NCBI GenBank assembly: GCA_004123355.1
Contig: SCHM01000001.1
Coordinates: 9,124,193-9,188,192 of the forward strand
Source: Amphirosellinia nigrospora
Lineage: Eukaryota > Ascomycota > Sordariomycetes > Xylariales > Xylariaceae
DNA length: 64,000 nucleotides
Reading direction: 5' to 3'
Position 1 is the first letter of the stretch. The number at the start of each line of letters is the position of its first letter. The position numbers and the translations under genes were made by a program. Shown piece after piece: positions 34,272 through 47,337 of this stretch. Under the pieces are notes generated by a model that did not search any database, was not told where the DNA came from, and saw only the letters and a list, made by a program, of their open reading frames with translations.

Positions 34272-36647
34272 ATGGCCCACGACGAGAGGAACGATACGGA
34301 TGACGCGAACCGCTGGAGCCCGACCGAGTTTGACACTGCTGATTCGAGATCCGTAAGCAACCGGTCAAAAGCTGGCATCCGTGTATCGTTGGCATGTGTT
34401 CAGTGCCGTAGCAAGCAGTATGTTCATTAGCTATGAACTCCCAACCCTCATCCATATATTGCACCCATTATCTCTGCCAGCCAATTGCCCCCACCCACGT
34501 CTTGCGCAGGTTCCAATCTATTGCTACGCGATAGTGACTAAAAACAACCTATCGCAGTGTAAAATGTGATGCAACGCAGCCGGCGTGCGGTAGATGTATA
34601 GGGGAAGGAAAGCCATGCTATTATGCAAAATCAAGGCGAGGTATTCGGGATCCGAAGAAGAGGAGTTTGATTTCAGACTTGCCACCGATACCTTCACCGC
34701 AACGTATAAGCACAACAACTAAGTGTGCACCTATTATCCCATTCAACATTTCGAAACACCTACCGAATGGTTGGACAGCTTCGAGCCCAACCGGTACCAA
34801 CACAAATGAATCGCTCGTGAGCGCTTTCTACGACCATTTCCATCCTGGCCACCCCATTCTCCCACCGAAACGGTTTTTTCTCAAGTATATCGAGTCGGAC
34901 CCAATCCCTATCACTTTTTACTCTCCGTTCTCGATCTTTGTGGCGCCTTGTATGTTGGGCATGCTCGGTTGAACGAATTACGCGAAGCAGCTTATTCGGC
35001 GGCTTGTGGTCCCTTACCCTTCACAGTCCAGTCTGTGCAAGGCCTACATCTCCTGGCCATCATTGCATTTGGCGAAAGTAAATTCACTCATCATGTTGGC
35101 TTTGCAAACCGGAGCCGCGAGATGGCGACGGATCTCGGTATGCATCGCAGGTCCTTCGCGGTTCGTATCTCGGACCGGGTATGGGCGGAGAGTTGCCTAC
35201 GAACTTGGTGGTACATAAAATTCCAGAGCACAATACGGCGGGTAAACGAATCGGAGCCTACAATCGACGCCTACGATGTTGACGCAGATGCGGATATACC
35301 TTGCTCGGAAGAATGGGAGTATCAATCAGGGGTCAGTTTCTACATCCCACGTTTTCTTGTCTCCGAGATTATCTATGCGTTCAAGGGGCGCCCTATGTCT
35401 TAAAAGTCCTAGGGACCAAATCATTAACAACGCTTCCAGGAAATTTCATTACCTATCTCTCTTTTACAGTACAAAAGAGATATTGATCATGGTCGTTCTG
35501 ACTTTTCGTCTTTGGCTTTTCAAATCGAGATGTGCCACATGCAGACCGATGTAGCACGCTTATGTAATGAGGATGGCGACGAAGATGAGAAAAGGTCAGA
35601 ACTGATTAATCAAACGGACTCGAGAATCAGCGATTTCCTGCGCCGCATTCCACGGTGGAAAATGGATGTTGGTGAGTTGTCTGCGTGTTTATGTCGAAGA
35701 GTCTCCCCATGATTTCTTTTAGAAATAGCTATCACTGACTGGACATATCCTCTACGAAGTTGATCCAGACGGAAAACCTGACCAAGTTCTATTTGGTGCT
35801 GTGGCGTGGGCACACATGTAAGGCCAAGACAATATACGCCAAGCAACAGGCGATCGGTCGCTAACTTTCATCAACAGAAGCCGAATTCGACTTCGACAAT
35901 CCAGTTTTCGAAACGGTCTCAATATCCGCCAATATTTCCCGCTAGGCCCTAGTTGCGGACCCAACCACAAGGGGCAGGCTGTAAACAAATTTGGTTGGAG
36001 CCCGCACTCTATCGACATCCAAGCAGCTAATAGCGTGTGTGATCTGTTTCGGTACCCTTTTCCCATCAAGAGTCTCCGACCTATGGTAAGCCAAATATCA
36101 GAGTTGTTGATTCCCCTAACATTTGGCCCCGGGGCGGAAACCTCTCAGGGCGCACTACGCCAATTTTACCCCGAATAAAGAGATCGTCTTCTTACCAAGG
36201 GCAATCACTAACGTTCAATCTTTAGATGATCCCAGGCTTATTGAGGGTTGCTATCGTATATTTGGACGCATGCGTATTTCTAGGATTAGACTCGCCAATC
36301 TTTCGTGAGAGGATCAATGCCCTCATACGCATCCTCAAAATACACGGGGAAACGTGGCCATTGTCTAAAAAAATTGCCGAGGACATACAAGCTGTCGCCG
36401 ACGAGTACCTGGGCCCAAAAGACCAGTCAAGCGCACACTCGGATGGGTGGAATACCGTCTTCGCCGATCCTATGAGCAGTGCCCCTTTTTCGAATCAACA
36501 ACCGTTGGGTTTGATCCCTGCTCATTTCTTGATTCGCAGTTGCAACCTATACCGCTGAATTACCATCACCCGTCCGACCAGGCGACCTCGCCAATGGTAT
36601 CTACATTCCTACCACAGGGACTGACGCCAGCTATTTCGGGTTTGTGA
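34272..36647 (+). CDS. Zn2Cys6 (Gal4-type) fungal transcription factor
   Basis: A nuclear DNA-binding regulator. The N-terminus MAHDERNDTDDANRW leads to the binuclear zinc cluster at residues 42-69: C-VQ-C-RSKHVK-C-DATQPA-C-GR-C-IGEGKP-C. Intron 1 (34418-34557) splits it between the second and third cysteines. Exon 2 (34558-35331) covers the linker and a fungal middle-homology region (AFGESKFTHHVGFANRSREM, LGMHRR, AESCLRTWWY). Further introns are at 35332-35469, 35672-35759, 35818-35877 and 36086-36225. They join in phase (YKRDIDHGRSD; VDPDGKPDQVLFGAVAWAH; ISRIRLRQSSF; MIPGLLRVAIVYLDACVFLG). Two breaks are visible, near 34970 (TTT to TT) and in the last exon near 36450-36540. The stop at 36645-36647 assumes the second frame (FLPQGLTPAISGL). 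The regulon is unknown; no biosynthetic cluster lies beside it. Confidence 0.85.
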
Positions 36648-38186
36648 GGTGTAGCTTGTTCCCTCGCCGTCACCGCATTATCAAATTTGACTCAAGTGCT
36701 GAGGGTTATTACAGGCGGGAAGGGAAGGTTCATCATCATACATAGATCTATCCAAACACTACTACAAACTTTTGACTTTTCATCATCAAGCATAATTAGA
36801 GAGATACCACTATAGCATATACCCCATTTTCAACATGATCGCGACGTGCTATGTAGCACATGGATTGTTCATTATCAGAGGCCAAATGAGATACGATTCA
36901 CTTCTGTGAAATACTTGCGATGGTGGTCATTTTGAACATAATTGAGTGACAAATAAAGTTGTCTGACAACACCTTTCAGCCGTCGAATGCAGTCTAGAGT
37001 AATCACTGCGTACACAATCGTTATAGGAGGAAATAACAGATCATTAGACATTCTGATATAGTGAAGTAGCCTTGAGGCCCGGACTGAGACATACTGTACA
37101 TACTTACAGTTGTCTGACGGTGATATTAATGAGTTGGTCAAGGAACTCCGAGTACCAGTGATAGTCATTGGAAGTATACCTAAGAAACGTTTGGCAGCTT
37201 AACGCCTCTTTCGGCATCTGGCACCAGGTACCTAGGTACCTAATCAAGGGTCCACCCCCACCACGACTACTGCATAAATGCATATCTAATTAGGCATGTA
37301 ACATGCCCAGGTTCGACAGGGTCATGCCTTGTAACATGGGATCCCATGCTTCCGAGCCCACCCCAAGATGGGACCCTTAAAAGTATGACCTAATGGCATC
37401 ACGAGCTTCAATTAAGCTTCACCCACCGCCCGCCTTTCCTGCACGCTACCATAATCCTCTGTGTTATGTTCCACAACAGATCTCTCGTCTGATGACGAAG
37501 GGAGGAGTCCAAAGTTTCTGCATCCACCGTCGAATCATCAAATCTTTCCTTATTGCTCTTCTCAGCCTTCCTTCCTTCCATGCATAGTACTTTCATCCAC
37601 AGAAGCAAGCTCACGTCAGGTCGTATCCAAGATAAGGTACCTGGGTTAGGTAGAGGTTTAAACCGGGCCCCCTCGCTTCCCACCGATCCTTAGCTAAACG
37701 AAGCAACCCGAATAATGAACTTGTGCCTTTGAACTTATTATTTGTTATTTGATTTTTGTTTCGGGACTGCGGAATTCTTGTTGTCTGCGATCCAGATGCA
37801 GTAGTGAGTGGCTCATAATACTCGTCACAAAAAGGAAAAGTAAAGGAGGGGGGGAGAATCAGACATGTAGTCCACAGCCCACGAAGCCACTCCGCAACTC
37901 ACCTGCCAACAACACCACATCCTCCTCCGACCACTTGAACGATCTCCTCCGCGACACTCCGAAGCGAAGAGCGTAAAGGGAATCAGCCCATCCTGCCGGG
38001 TCCGAAGTGCACCACCGTCCCCACTCACCACACCAAACCACACCGCAACACGATACCAAACAAAGGGAGCAGAGAGTTCAGCTCAGAGCTGGACCGGCAG
38101 GGCCGGGAAACCACCCACCGACCAACCTCATTTATCCACTACACGTCTCGAGAAACGCCTGATCTCGCCTCCTCACTATACCAACC
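36648..38186. other. Intergenic, no gene seen
   Basis: A perfect GGTACCTAGGTACC palindrome lies at 37227-37240. The last 300 bases are CA- and CCG-rich, as expected for a promoter. No credible coding frame. Confidence 0.55.
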
Positions 38187-40376
38187 ATGCCCGAATTCTT
38201 CCCCTTCATCCCAGGGACGGAGACGGGCCCATCTGCCTCGCGCTACCACAGCGCAGACGCCGCATCGCCGCTACTAGGCCGCTTCCGCGCCGTCCCGCCG
38301 CGCACGGCGCCCTCGTCATCTAGTATATTTTCCTCGCGACGGCGGCAGCGGGATACCGGGACGGCGGGCTTAGACCTACTCTCTACAGGGGTAGCGTACA
38401 TGTCGGGTACGGCACCCTGATCGCGGCGGGCTCGCAAACGACGATGACGAGGAGCAGGATTGGGATTCTAATGATGATGATGACGATGACGATGCGGGCG
38501 ACGGGTCCAAGACGATTCGCTTGGGGAGGATATGGCGTGCTGCTGCCAAGAAGACGAGACGTAATGTCGAGGATCTCTGGGTTGCCCCGAGGCACGGCGC
38601 TGTACGCCGTGTTGTTGAGACGTGGTGGAGTCGTTGGGGCCTCTTGGTAATATTGCCTGCTATTCTGGTGAGTGCCTTTCGTTTGTTTATGCACCGGAGA
38701 AAAGGATATATCACCACAGGCCACGTTCGAAGATACAAGACAGATTCAGCCCAAATCCTGGCTTTTATGATTGGACTCTGCCGGCTAACTTTGTGGTCTT
38801 CCCAGGCAGTAGCGTGGTGTGCAGTTCCATTCCCACAATATCCACTGGACGCCTCACATTCGAGGCCAAACACCTTCATAGACACTTTATTCACGGCCAG
38901 GGCCGGGGACCCTGCCCGTCCTCCAGCATCGCCCGGACATCGCGCCCCCGGTCACGGCGAAGCACGTGTGCAAGTGAACTTCTGGTTTTTCCTCTTCGTC
39001 TACTACGGGTTCTACAACCTCACGGCCTTAATATGGATCACCAAGGTGTTTAACCTCTACTCACTGAACTGGCCTTCGATGCTGGGCTTCCCACTCACCA
39101 TCACTCTAATCGCGATTCTCTCCATCGCAGCGCCTATCCCCATCTACCTAATCCCGGAAACCCGATTCTTGACGGTTCATAATACAGCGTGGATCAGCTG
39201 GACGTTTATTATCATGGCGTTGCCCGTCGCGATTGCCTTCTGTATCCTAATGACGCACGAGCGGCATCTGGGGCTCCGACACTCCCTCTCCGAGACCCAG
39301 CGCATATTCACGAGCTCTTGGTGGACCGGCGAGACCGGCGGTTCGATGCGGAAGCACAACCGCATGCGCCGAGCCCAGCTGTGGGGGCGCGGCTTCGATC
39401 CTGACGCCGAGGTCTTGCAGGTCGGCGCCGAGCCTCCGCCGCCGGAGATTAGCACTTTTATGCAGCGGCGTCATTGGCTCCCTGCGAGCTTTGTGCGCTT
39501 GTATGGTTCTGCCTCGCCCTGATTATCAGCTTACTCGCATACCTTATAGGAGAGGCATATGCCGAGATCTACCTGCGCACCTCCCACATAACAGTTGGGA
39601 GACCATCGTCTACGTCTACAGCTGGGTTGTCACTGTTCATCTGCTGGATCTACTTACGGGCTGGATCCTCGGCGGCAACGAAGGCGAGCGTGTAGGCAGC
39701 TATCCCTTGAGCTGGATATTCAAGTTGTAAGCTTTACCTCTCTCTGGGGCCCAAAGACCTACCGGTCGTGGCTATGCAGGGTTGACAAAGTTCACTGACA
39801 TACCCCTTCAACAGATACTTTATGTTGACCTACCAAACTTATGTACGAGCGCTGTACGCACGTCTGCGCTCGCCCACGCAGTTCATCTGGCTGCAGGCTC
39901 TCTCCTCGGGGTTCCTCATCATCCTGACCCCGCTAACGATGACGCAAACATATCATCGAGCGCTCACGATTTTAGGATTGACGACTCAATCTTATGGCTC
40001 ATACCAAAAGATTTGCACGCGAAACGTGTTCATCCGGTTTCTCGCCGAGAACGTGAGCATGCTGACCTTTTTGGGGAGCATTGTGATCTTGCACTTTGGA
40101 CCTAATACGGACGTCTACCCGTACTTTGCGTTCGATGACCCCGACGAGCCGTACAACTTCAAACTCACGCTTAGCGCGTCTGCTGTCACTTGGGCGTGCG
40201 AGCTAGTCGCGGCATCGTGCTTAGAGGCCTCATCCGCTGGATCTTCGGTGTCAACCAACATCGAGGGCCGGATGGATCTGGCAGTTTGGCCTGAGCTACT
40301 CCCCACGAGTGTTGCGGTTATGCTCCATGTGTTGCAGAACATGTTATTCTCGATCATTCGATTGCATTTCCAGTGA
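38187..40376 (+). CDS. Conserved fungal multipass membrane protein of unknown function
   Basis: I recognise a conserved ascomycete pattern but no assigned function. Exon 1 (38187-38667) encodes MPEFFPFIPGTETGPSASRY, an Asp-rich stretch (NDDDDDDDDAG) and a first helix (WGLLVILPAIL). Intron 1 (38668-38805) is followed by AVAWCAVPFPQYPL. Exon 2 has several hydrophobic helices (NFWFFLFVYYGFYNLTALIW; MLGFPLTITLIAILSIAAPI; WISWTFIIMALPVAIAFCIL), the conserved soluble loop WGRGFDPDAEVLQV, and LPHNSWETIVYVYSWVVTVH. Intron 2 (39727-39814) joins YPLSWIFKL to YFMLTYQTYVRALYARLRSP in phase. The end is DLAVWPELLPTSVAVMLHVL. Frame breaks are needed near 38410, twice between 39490 and 39595, and as a compensating pair between 40205 and 40256. 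About seven to nine helices suggest a polytopic membrane role. Confidence 0.78.
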
Positions 40377-43300
40377 GAGATAGAGCATAGGCACCGACGG
40401 ATTAATAAAGACGACGGCTGATGGTCACACCATGTAGTCCACCAGATCTGGTGAATTTAGCCTATCGCGGCTGGGTGATTCCCATCTCGTTCGATCCTCA
40501 TCAGCCAATCAAGTCGTAAGAGAGGGCGAATCCCCATCACAATATCTGGTGATCGTATTACAGCCTTACCCTGTCGTCCCCTGCAAGATAAGGCGGGCGT
40601 TATCTTGATATCCTGATTCATTTTTGTTATTTGGCCTTGTTGCTTTGGCTTTGTGATGTGCTGCAGAGATGCCAATGATACCCTTTTAGAATCGCTTATA
40701 TAGAATTAATATCCCTAATCGTAATAAAAATATTTCGGAAACACCCGACTGCAGGTTAATGATTCGGGCGGGAGGCAGTTTAGAGAAGCGTGCAGCCGGC
40801 AACTTGACATCTGCATCCCGAGTGCAGATCCGGAGCATAGTTTGCAGGTAATGGGAGTGAGGGAAAGTAACCTGGGGCGCCAGATTGTGACCCAACGAAG
40901 GTAACAACGGGGCCAAGTGACAAGTGGTGACAAGTGGAGGCTGAAATCAATATACCAAATAGCAGCATCAAAAAGTTTGATGTAGTTTGCAAAACCGGCT
41001 TTCTCTGCAACAGAGCGGAGTTCCTGTGGAGGTTTCGACGCACTATGCATGAAATCCTGCATCTTAGCGAAGTTCGTGATGAAGGGGAAAAGAAGCACAC
41101 TGGGACGCGCTTAACTCGTGACTATTGGCATTGTATCGTCGTAGCATCACACCCATTGTTAGCAATGTGAAGGCTCAACGGGCTTCTGCAATGTGCCGGA
41201 TTCGGTCGTAGAATTACAATGTCTTACCCCCGGGCCTATGGAAATGGCCCAATTAGTATGTATCCTGCCATCTCCAAATGGGTACGGCACATGTGTTCAA
41301 TTTCGTAATGTGGGCAGGCGCCACGTCTTATGGAAAAGGGGCTTGCTTCTTCGCGAATGAGAGTTTTAATCAAGAGACTCAAGAGACATATCATCCGTGG
41401 TGGTCAAACCGATCCAAGTTACTCCCAGTCAAGAATTGCTAGGGCTTTGGGGCTGAAGTGGTATTCGGATTCAAGTTGAGGAGATCGACAAATCGCAGGT
41501 GCCAGCTAGAACGTCATCATGCGACAAGGCTGGCCAACAGGGTAAGCTTTCTTTAGGGAATGGTAGTACAGAGCCAAGACGACACTGCTAGTAACAACGA
41601 GGATAGAACGGGTAAAGCCACCTTGGCACAACGTTCGAGTATCATGATGATACCAATCTAGGCGAAGGAGCGTCCCTACAGACTATTTCATGTCTGGCTA
41701 AATAGCCGCTGCATGGAATAAGTTCTGAAACGCTTGCGAGAAGATATTCAGACCTAATCGAGGGCTAGATTTCGGTGAATGTCACGCAATGTGCAAGGGC
41801 TGAATCGACAAGACGTAGGCCCACTAAAAGCGTAAAAGGTTACTGCGTACTTAGTGAGGTCTAGTCTTTTGGTGGATATAAGTTGGACGCTGTTGATAAT
41901 GTAGACAAGCAGGCAGCTTGGTTTGACCTCGGATTAATGGACAACTAGATGCCAGCTGCCGATGTCGGCCACACTCACGTCCCACCTCCAATATTGGTGG
42001 GTTTTATGTATTCATACATTATCAATGCCATTGAGCTTGTCTGGGTTTCCGTGTAGAATATTTCTAACAGAGGAAGGGTGAAGGGGATGGCATAGTTGTG
42101 CCGAGTTTACTCAAAAGCTGGGTGTTGCCGAGTCTAGTGGCGGAATTGTATCCGTTGGATCGATGACGTATGCCGCATATGGACGAAGCAGATGCAAGCA
42201 TATAGACCTTGATATGGAGGTTACTGAATTTCACTGCCCGGTCAGAACTCGGTAGTTGAACTAGTCGTCGACAGCCGTGCTCAGCATGTAAGCGTGATAG
42301 TGAGCGCTAGGATCTATGGCCACGGTAGACGAGCCATGCACTCCGAAGATAAAGACGTATAATTATCAGCCACTAGGCTAGTGAGTAGGCTTGGTGAGTC
42401 CACCTCATGCCCATGCCCGCATGGCTTATGCTAAGAGAGACTTATCAAGGAGAACAAGACCGTGCCGGCGAAAAGGGACACGGGTTGCCAGAACCGGGAA
42501 CGGGGCAGCATGAGTAACAACGGCGGTATAGGTGTGGTTGCAATGCGTAGGGATAAGGTACGGTTACCCAGATAAATCGGTTGATCGGTGGTGCAGCGAG
42601 TACTAAGAACGATCGCGGGCCTTGGGGGTCGGTTTGCTCGGACCCTGCAAGAGATCATACTAAGTACCTACTTGGTAGGCAGGCAGAGTGAAATTGAGAA
42701 CCTAGCTGGCCGGCTCTGGCGGCCCTGTCCTCAGCTGCTCTACTAAAGCATCGCGTCTTGTTTGACTGTGGAGCACATTAGATCTAGGTCGAGAGAAAGC
42801 GGTTGCTACTAATTGTAGTTCCCGGGTTCTAACCATCACCAACGCGAGCACACGAATACACGTAAACGAACAGCGTATCCCGAGTAGCACGGCTGTTGGT
42901 CAACCACTTTCCGTACCCTGGTCCCGTTTCCAATGGGCGGTAGCACTGAGGCGCCGTGAGACCCAGCTCAGGGAGCAGGCTCTAGCCCGTGGAGAGAGCC
43001 TCTGCAGCGTCGATTACAAGACGTAAAAGAATCTGTAGCTGGGTGTATAGACGTGCCACGTTGGGATTCCATGTGTAAGCTAAGAACAAGAACTGGCTGA
43101 TAGTGATGCTGATAATGGGTTGTAGTGGAGATGGGATGTGGGGTGAAGTGCAAGGTAGGCAGTGTGGGTGTAGGTGTCTGGATAGGTTTTACCTAAATAG
43201 GTACCTTATGTATCGTAGGCAAGTAGGTAAAGTGCAAGTACAGCTGAGAGTATAAGAGCAAGCTTGGGTGGGGTCCAAAACTTAACCTCCTTATTGTACA

Positions 43301-46187
43301 TGTAGATACTACCTAAGGTTCTTTTAAGTTGAGTTTGACTTGACTGGCACTTCTACATGTAAGTAGTAGACCAGCTACCTTGAGCCATATGTGATATCTC
43401 ACAAACCTGTCTTCCATCGAACATGCACACCTTTATAGTATTTAGGTCATGATTGGTGGGGGACTATCTAAATATATAGGCGCGCTGTACTAGCTAGGAA
43501 TTTTGTCTCAATCTTAAAAGCAGTTGGTACTCACGGAAGACACCGGTCAATAAACAAAGATGACGGGTCACTCCAATGAGCACTGGGTGCTTTAGAAATC
43601 GACCACATAGGCTGATAAGCACCAACAATTCGTCAGGCATCTGAGCGGTGTACGAAAAGGCGAGTTGGATGCCTGGAGCTCGAGATATGTAGCTTCCTCG
43701 GCCTTACTCCCTAGGTAGCGATAATATACAGAGTGGCGCTGTTCCCGGTTATACTGACTACGAGGTGGTATCCAGCCCGGGCAGTTTCCAGCCCCCCCCG
43801 GGTTAAGCATAGGCTGGGTTAATTGATTGAAGGTGTTGTAGCTGGTGAGCTTCGTTGCGATTCTATTGGACCTTATGGTGTCTTATGGTGCCTTATATAA
43901 CCTGTCGATACTATATGTATATGGGTTGACAGGTACAGACCGATGAAACATGGTGAACCCGGTCTCACAGCCGGCTCCCATTATGATACCTACCGGACCA
44001 TGGCCTGACCGGACCTGGTCGAGTTCCTCGCTAGCATCGCATCTGCATAGCAACCTACTGTACACCACAGGCAGCCGGTCTGCCTACTGCCTACAATGCC
44101 TTGCGCTTGCGCTGCATTGGCCCGCATGCATCCCCCATTGTCGGACTTTGCAGGCGTGTCTGGGGAGTACTTATGCGTATGTCACGACGCGAAACGAAAC
44201 GAGACGATATAAGACGCTGACGATTTCTCTTACCGCCTTTCCGACCAACTCGAACAAGAGACCCGGTGCGCCGCAAAGTCCTACCAGCTAGGCTAGTGGG
44301 ACGACAGACTGAGCAGCGATCCATGCGGCCGAGCACAACAGCGTGGCGGGCTTGCAGGCTTCTAACTCTTGTTCGGCATGGTGGCATCGCGACATGGTGG
44401 GTTGACCGACCGTGATGGGACGGTGCCAGAGAGTCTCCTTGCAACGTCCACCAATTGCACCCACGAGGGGTCACCATCTGTCCTGATGTAGCCATACACG
44501 TAGGCATGCGACGACCGATGGACACCCTGAAGGCTAGACAAGACGATATTCCAGACTTGCTCAGATATGAGTGGTTATGAGTGGTTGTGCGTGTCTGGCC
44601 AGAAGGACAGTGTGGAGTGGGAGCAATAATTGTTATATTGCTCTTCGTTCTAACGGAATCACGTCAAGCCCTGTACTGTGTTGAATGGGGATGGCGTAAA
44701 AGTAAGCTTGGTATTATTATTATTCATTCATTTACACTAGATAGCCCGGGAACTTGGCGGGTTTGGAAGACCCCCAATCCAGACAACACAACACGCCTCA
44801 CATATCTAAGCTGGGGGGTACCTGATTTTCATTTCTGAGTGCATGAAGCCTTCCCCCCTCATAAGCCAATATAGCAACTAATACACACGGGGCAGGTATC
44901 TTGCCGTGATAGACCCGACTTGGCCTGGCTAGGGAGCCTTATTTTAGATTTCAGATAGGTCTTATTAGGATAAATACCTAACATTGTCGATTTACCGCGG
45001 CGTGTCTGGCAGCAGGGCCTGGAGGTCCCTTGCAAGTTACGAAATAACTGATAGGAATCTGCTCTTTATAGAACCGTGAACATGGACAGGGATGCTAACT
45101 TCCTGATTCGGTATGTGCTGCTAGAACTGCTAGAACGAGCGAGTTACCTATTTTGGCTAGATGCAACAGCCTTCAAAAACAGAGACATGCAAAAAAATTC
45201 TCTGATACCGTTACTCCTCCTACCTACCTAGTACCTACTATGGGGAGGTGGTGTAACAGACGGAGACCAGCATTAAAATAAAAAAAAAAGCCCCGCCAAA
45301 CCGAGGGACGATAGGAGGAGGGGAAGAAAAATTGTTGCCAGGGCCGTCGACTCACTCGCTCCATCCCACTCTCACTCACACACACACACACACACACGCA
45401 CACACACACACCACCACTCGCGCTCTCGCTCCCTCTACTTTTCGTCGTCTGGTGCTTATCGACCGAGCCTCCCCAGATGCTTTCAATTGGTCCTGCTTTC
45501 GTTTCTAGCTGCCACTAGTCTGTGCTAGACACTCAGCATCTCCCGTTTCTCTTCCATATCTGTCCTGCCGTGCCTGGTCTTGTCCGCGACTCTGCCCCTC
45601 TCCCTCTCCAGACAGACTCGCCAGAGCTGCAGCATTTGATTGCATACCCTGGCTCGTTTCGACTGTCAGTCAGACAAGGCCACGAAACACCCAAAGTACC
45701 CAAACAGTCAGGCAGACAGCAGCAGACGGACCATTGTCACTCTTGGACCTCTCTCTCACCGTCTCCTCTAACAACCACTACCGCTGCCACTAGCACTACT
45801 ACTATTACCACTACCATTACTACTACTACTACCATCACTCCCATTTCTCTTCCACTTCCACTCCCACTACGCCCGCTCCCCTGTGCTTGTGCGTGCGTTC
45901 GTGCGTTCGCTCGGCTGCGGTCACCCTGGACGCGGCCTGGTCAACAAGCCCAAATCTGCCTGCCTAGCTTGTTGTCTTACTTGACTTGGCTTGTCTGTTC
46001 CTGTTCCTCTTTACACTTTGCACTCCTCCCCTTGCGCACATTTGTTGCTTGGGCCACACCCCCGAAAATTTTCTGCGCTGCTACCCGTGCGTGCGTGCGT
46101 GCTTGCTTGCTGCTGCTGCTGCACAGATATTGCTCGCGCCGTCCCTCACACCCGCGCGAAGCCCCCTCTTCTTTCTTCCTCCTCAGC
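40377..46187. other. Long gene-free stretch, with simple repeats before APRT
   Basis: About 5.8 kb without a recognisable gene. The largest frame, minus 44091-44525 (144 codons), is Arg/Thr-rich and matches nothing I know. TACCTAGGTA-type sites occur at 42663-42672, 43199-43206 and 45221-45239. The last 700 bases are C/T-rich with microsatellites and probably form the APRT promoter and 5' leader. Confidence 0.5.
45377..45411. repeat. (CA)n microsatellite in the APRT upstream region
   Basis: About seventeen CA units interrupted by one CG, about 0.8 kb upstream of the APRT start codon. CTACTA/CCACTA-type trinucleotide runs lie further on at 45775-45840, and GTGCGT and TGCTGC runs at 46088-46122. 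Confidence 0.95.
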
Positions 46188-47337
46188 ATGAGCGCTCCAG
46201 TTCCCACAGACGGCAACCAAGTTGACACTTCGGCCGCCAACCTGTACCAGCCAGGAATTACATTCTCTACTGTTCTCGATGCCTCGCGAAGACAGCCCGC
46301 CTCCGCCGCCGCCGGTGCCACCGAATTCGCCAGTCAACCGCTAAGCTTGCTCTTGCCTGAAGATCAAAACAAGCTCATCGTGGCTAAAAAGCTCGTCATT
46401 GACAACCTTCGATTCGTTCCCGACTTCCCGATCCCCGGTATTAAGTTTATCGACATACTCCCTATATTCCAGAACCCCGCGCCTTCAGCTCTCTTATCGA
46501 TGTTCTTGTTCTCCTGATCCAAGAACGTTTCGGCAGCCTGGTCCCAGATGTCATTGTCGGCCTGGAAGCCCGCGGCTTCCTCTTCGGTCCTACCCTCGCA
46601 CTGCGTCTCAACCGTCCTTTTGTACCGATACGAAAGAAGGGCAAGATGCCTGGTGCCTGTAGGACTGTCGAAATACACAAAAGAATATGGCAAGGACGAG
46701 TTTCAGGTCCAGACAGATGCCATTAAGCCTGGGCAGCAATGCTTAATTGTGGACGATATCATTGCTACAGGTAAGCCACATATTAATTTTCGAATGGTTT
46801 TTTTTTTTTTGGTTGTCCTTCTTTTCATATTATGTATGCTTCGTGTCGTGGTTGGTTCGTTTGCCTGGTTACTTCAAACTCATGTGTGTTGCGAATGGAC
46901 ATCGGACAGCACTGTCACAGCCTAGTCTTGGAGGTGCCGTGTGTTGGCTCGGAAATAGGCAATCCTCATTTCTTTTGCAGAGTGTTCCAGCAGTGTTGAG
47001 ACAATAGAATGGCGAGTGGCTGCTTCTAGGAAGACTTGAACAAGCTTCTTTTTGGTGGAAGTACCATGCCTGTCCATCTTCCCGTGTCACAGGAAGCCCA
47101 TGAAAGCCCCGTCATGGGTAGAATGCTTGATTTGTTTGCGTCAATGGCTTTTGCGGACGCAGCATACTAATTCTAATCCTAGGAGGCACCGCCGCAGCTG
47201 CGGGGAAGCTTGTTGAGCTTTCTGAGGCGCATATAATGGGCTATCTCTTCATGATTGACATCATCAACCTCAAAGGTACATCTCTACTTGGCGAAAAACC
47301 TATCATTACTCTCATCGAGCATAATGAAGAAGAATAA
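46188..47337 (+). CDS. APT1: Adenine phosphoribosyltransferase (purine salvage)
   Basis: A cytosolic enzyme converting adenine and PRPP to AMP. The start [15 protein letters not shown] at 46188 follows a CT-rich leader. An N-terminal extension of about 65 residues precedes the family core [19 protein letters not shown], then [47 protein letters not shown] and the PRPP-binding loop [20 protein letters not shown]. The 412-base intron (46771-47182) cuts the loop inside the first Gly codon of ATGGTA. The end is [13 protein letters not shown]. Frame breaks lie near 46480 (restoring [18 protein letters not shown]) and near 46655 (joining PGAC to YTKEYG). The length of about 246 residues is longer than the usual 180-220 because of the N-terminus. 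The upstream sequence is open in the same frame for 222 codons but is low complexity, so I did not start there. Confidence 0.9.
46771..47182 (+). other. Large intron inside the APRT PRPP-binding loop
   Basis: The donor is GTAAGC and the acceptor CCTAG, with TACTAATTCTAAT just upstream as a branch candidate. At 412 bases it is several times longer than the other introns in the window (50-150 bases). Splicing restores [12 protein letters not shown] in phase. Confidence 0.85.

Noticed and set aside
44091-44525. 144-codon minus-strand Arg/Thr-rich frame.
   Set aside because: No recognisable motif; stop-poor GC-rich sequence gives such frames by chance.
45522-46187. Starting APRT at the first in-frame ATG.
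   Set aside because: The added 222 codons are simple repeats; MSAPVP at 46188 is a far better start.
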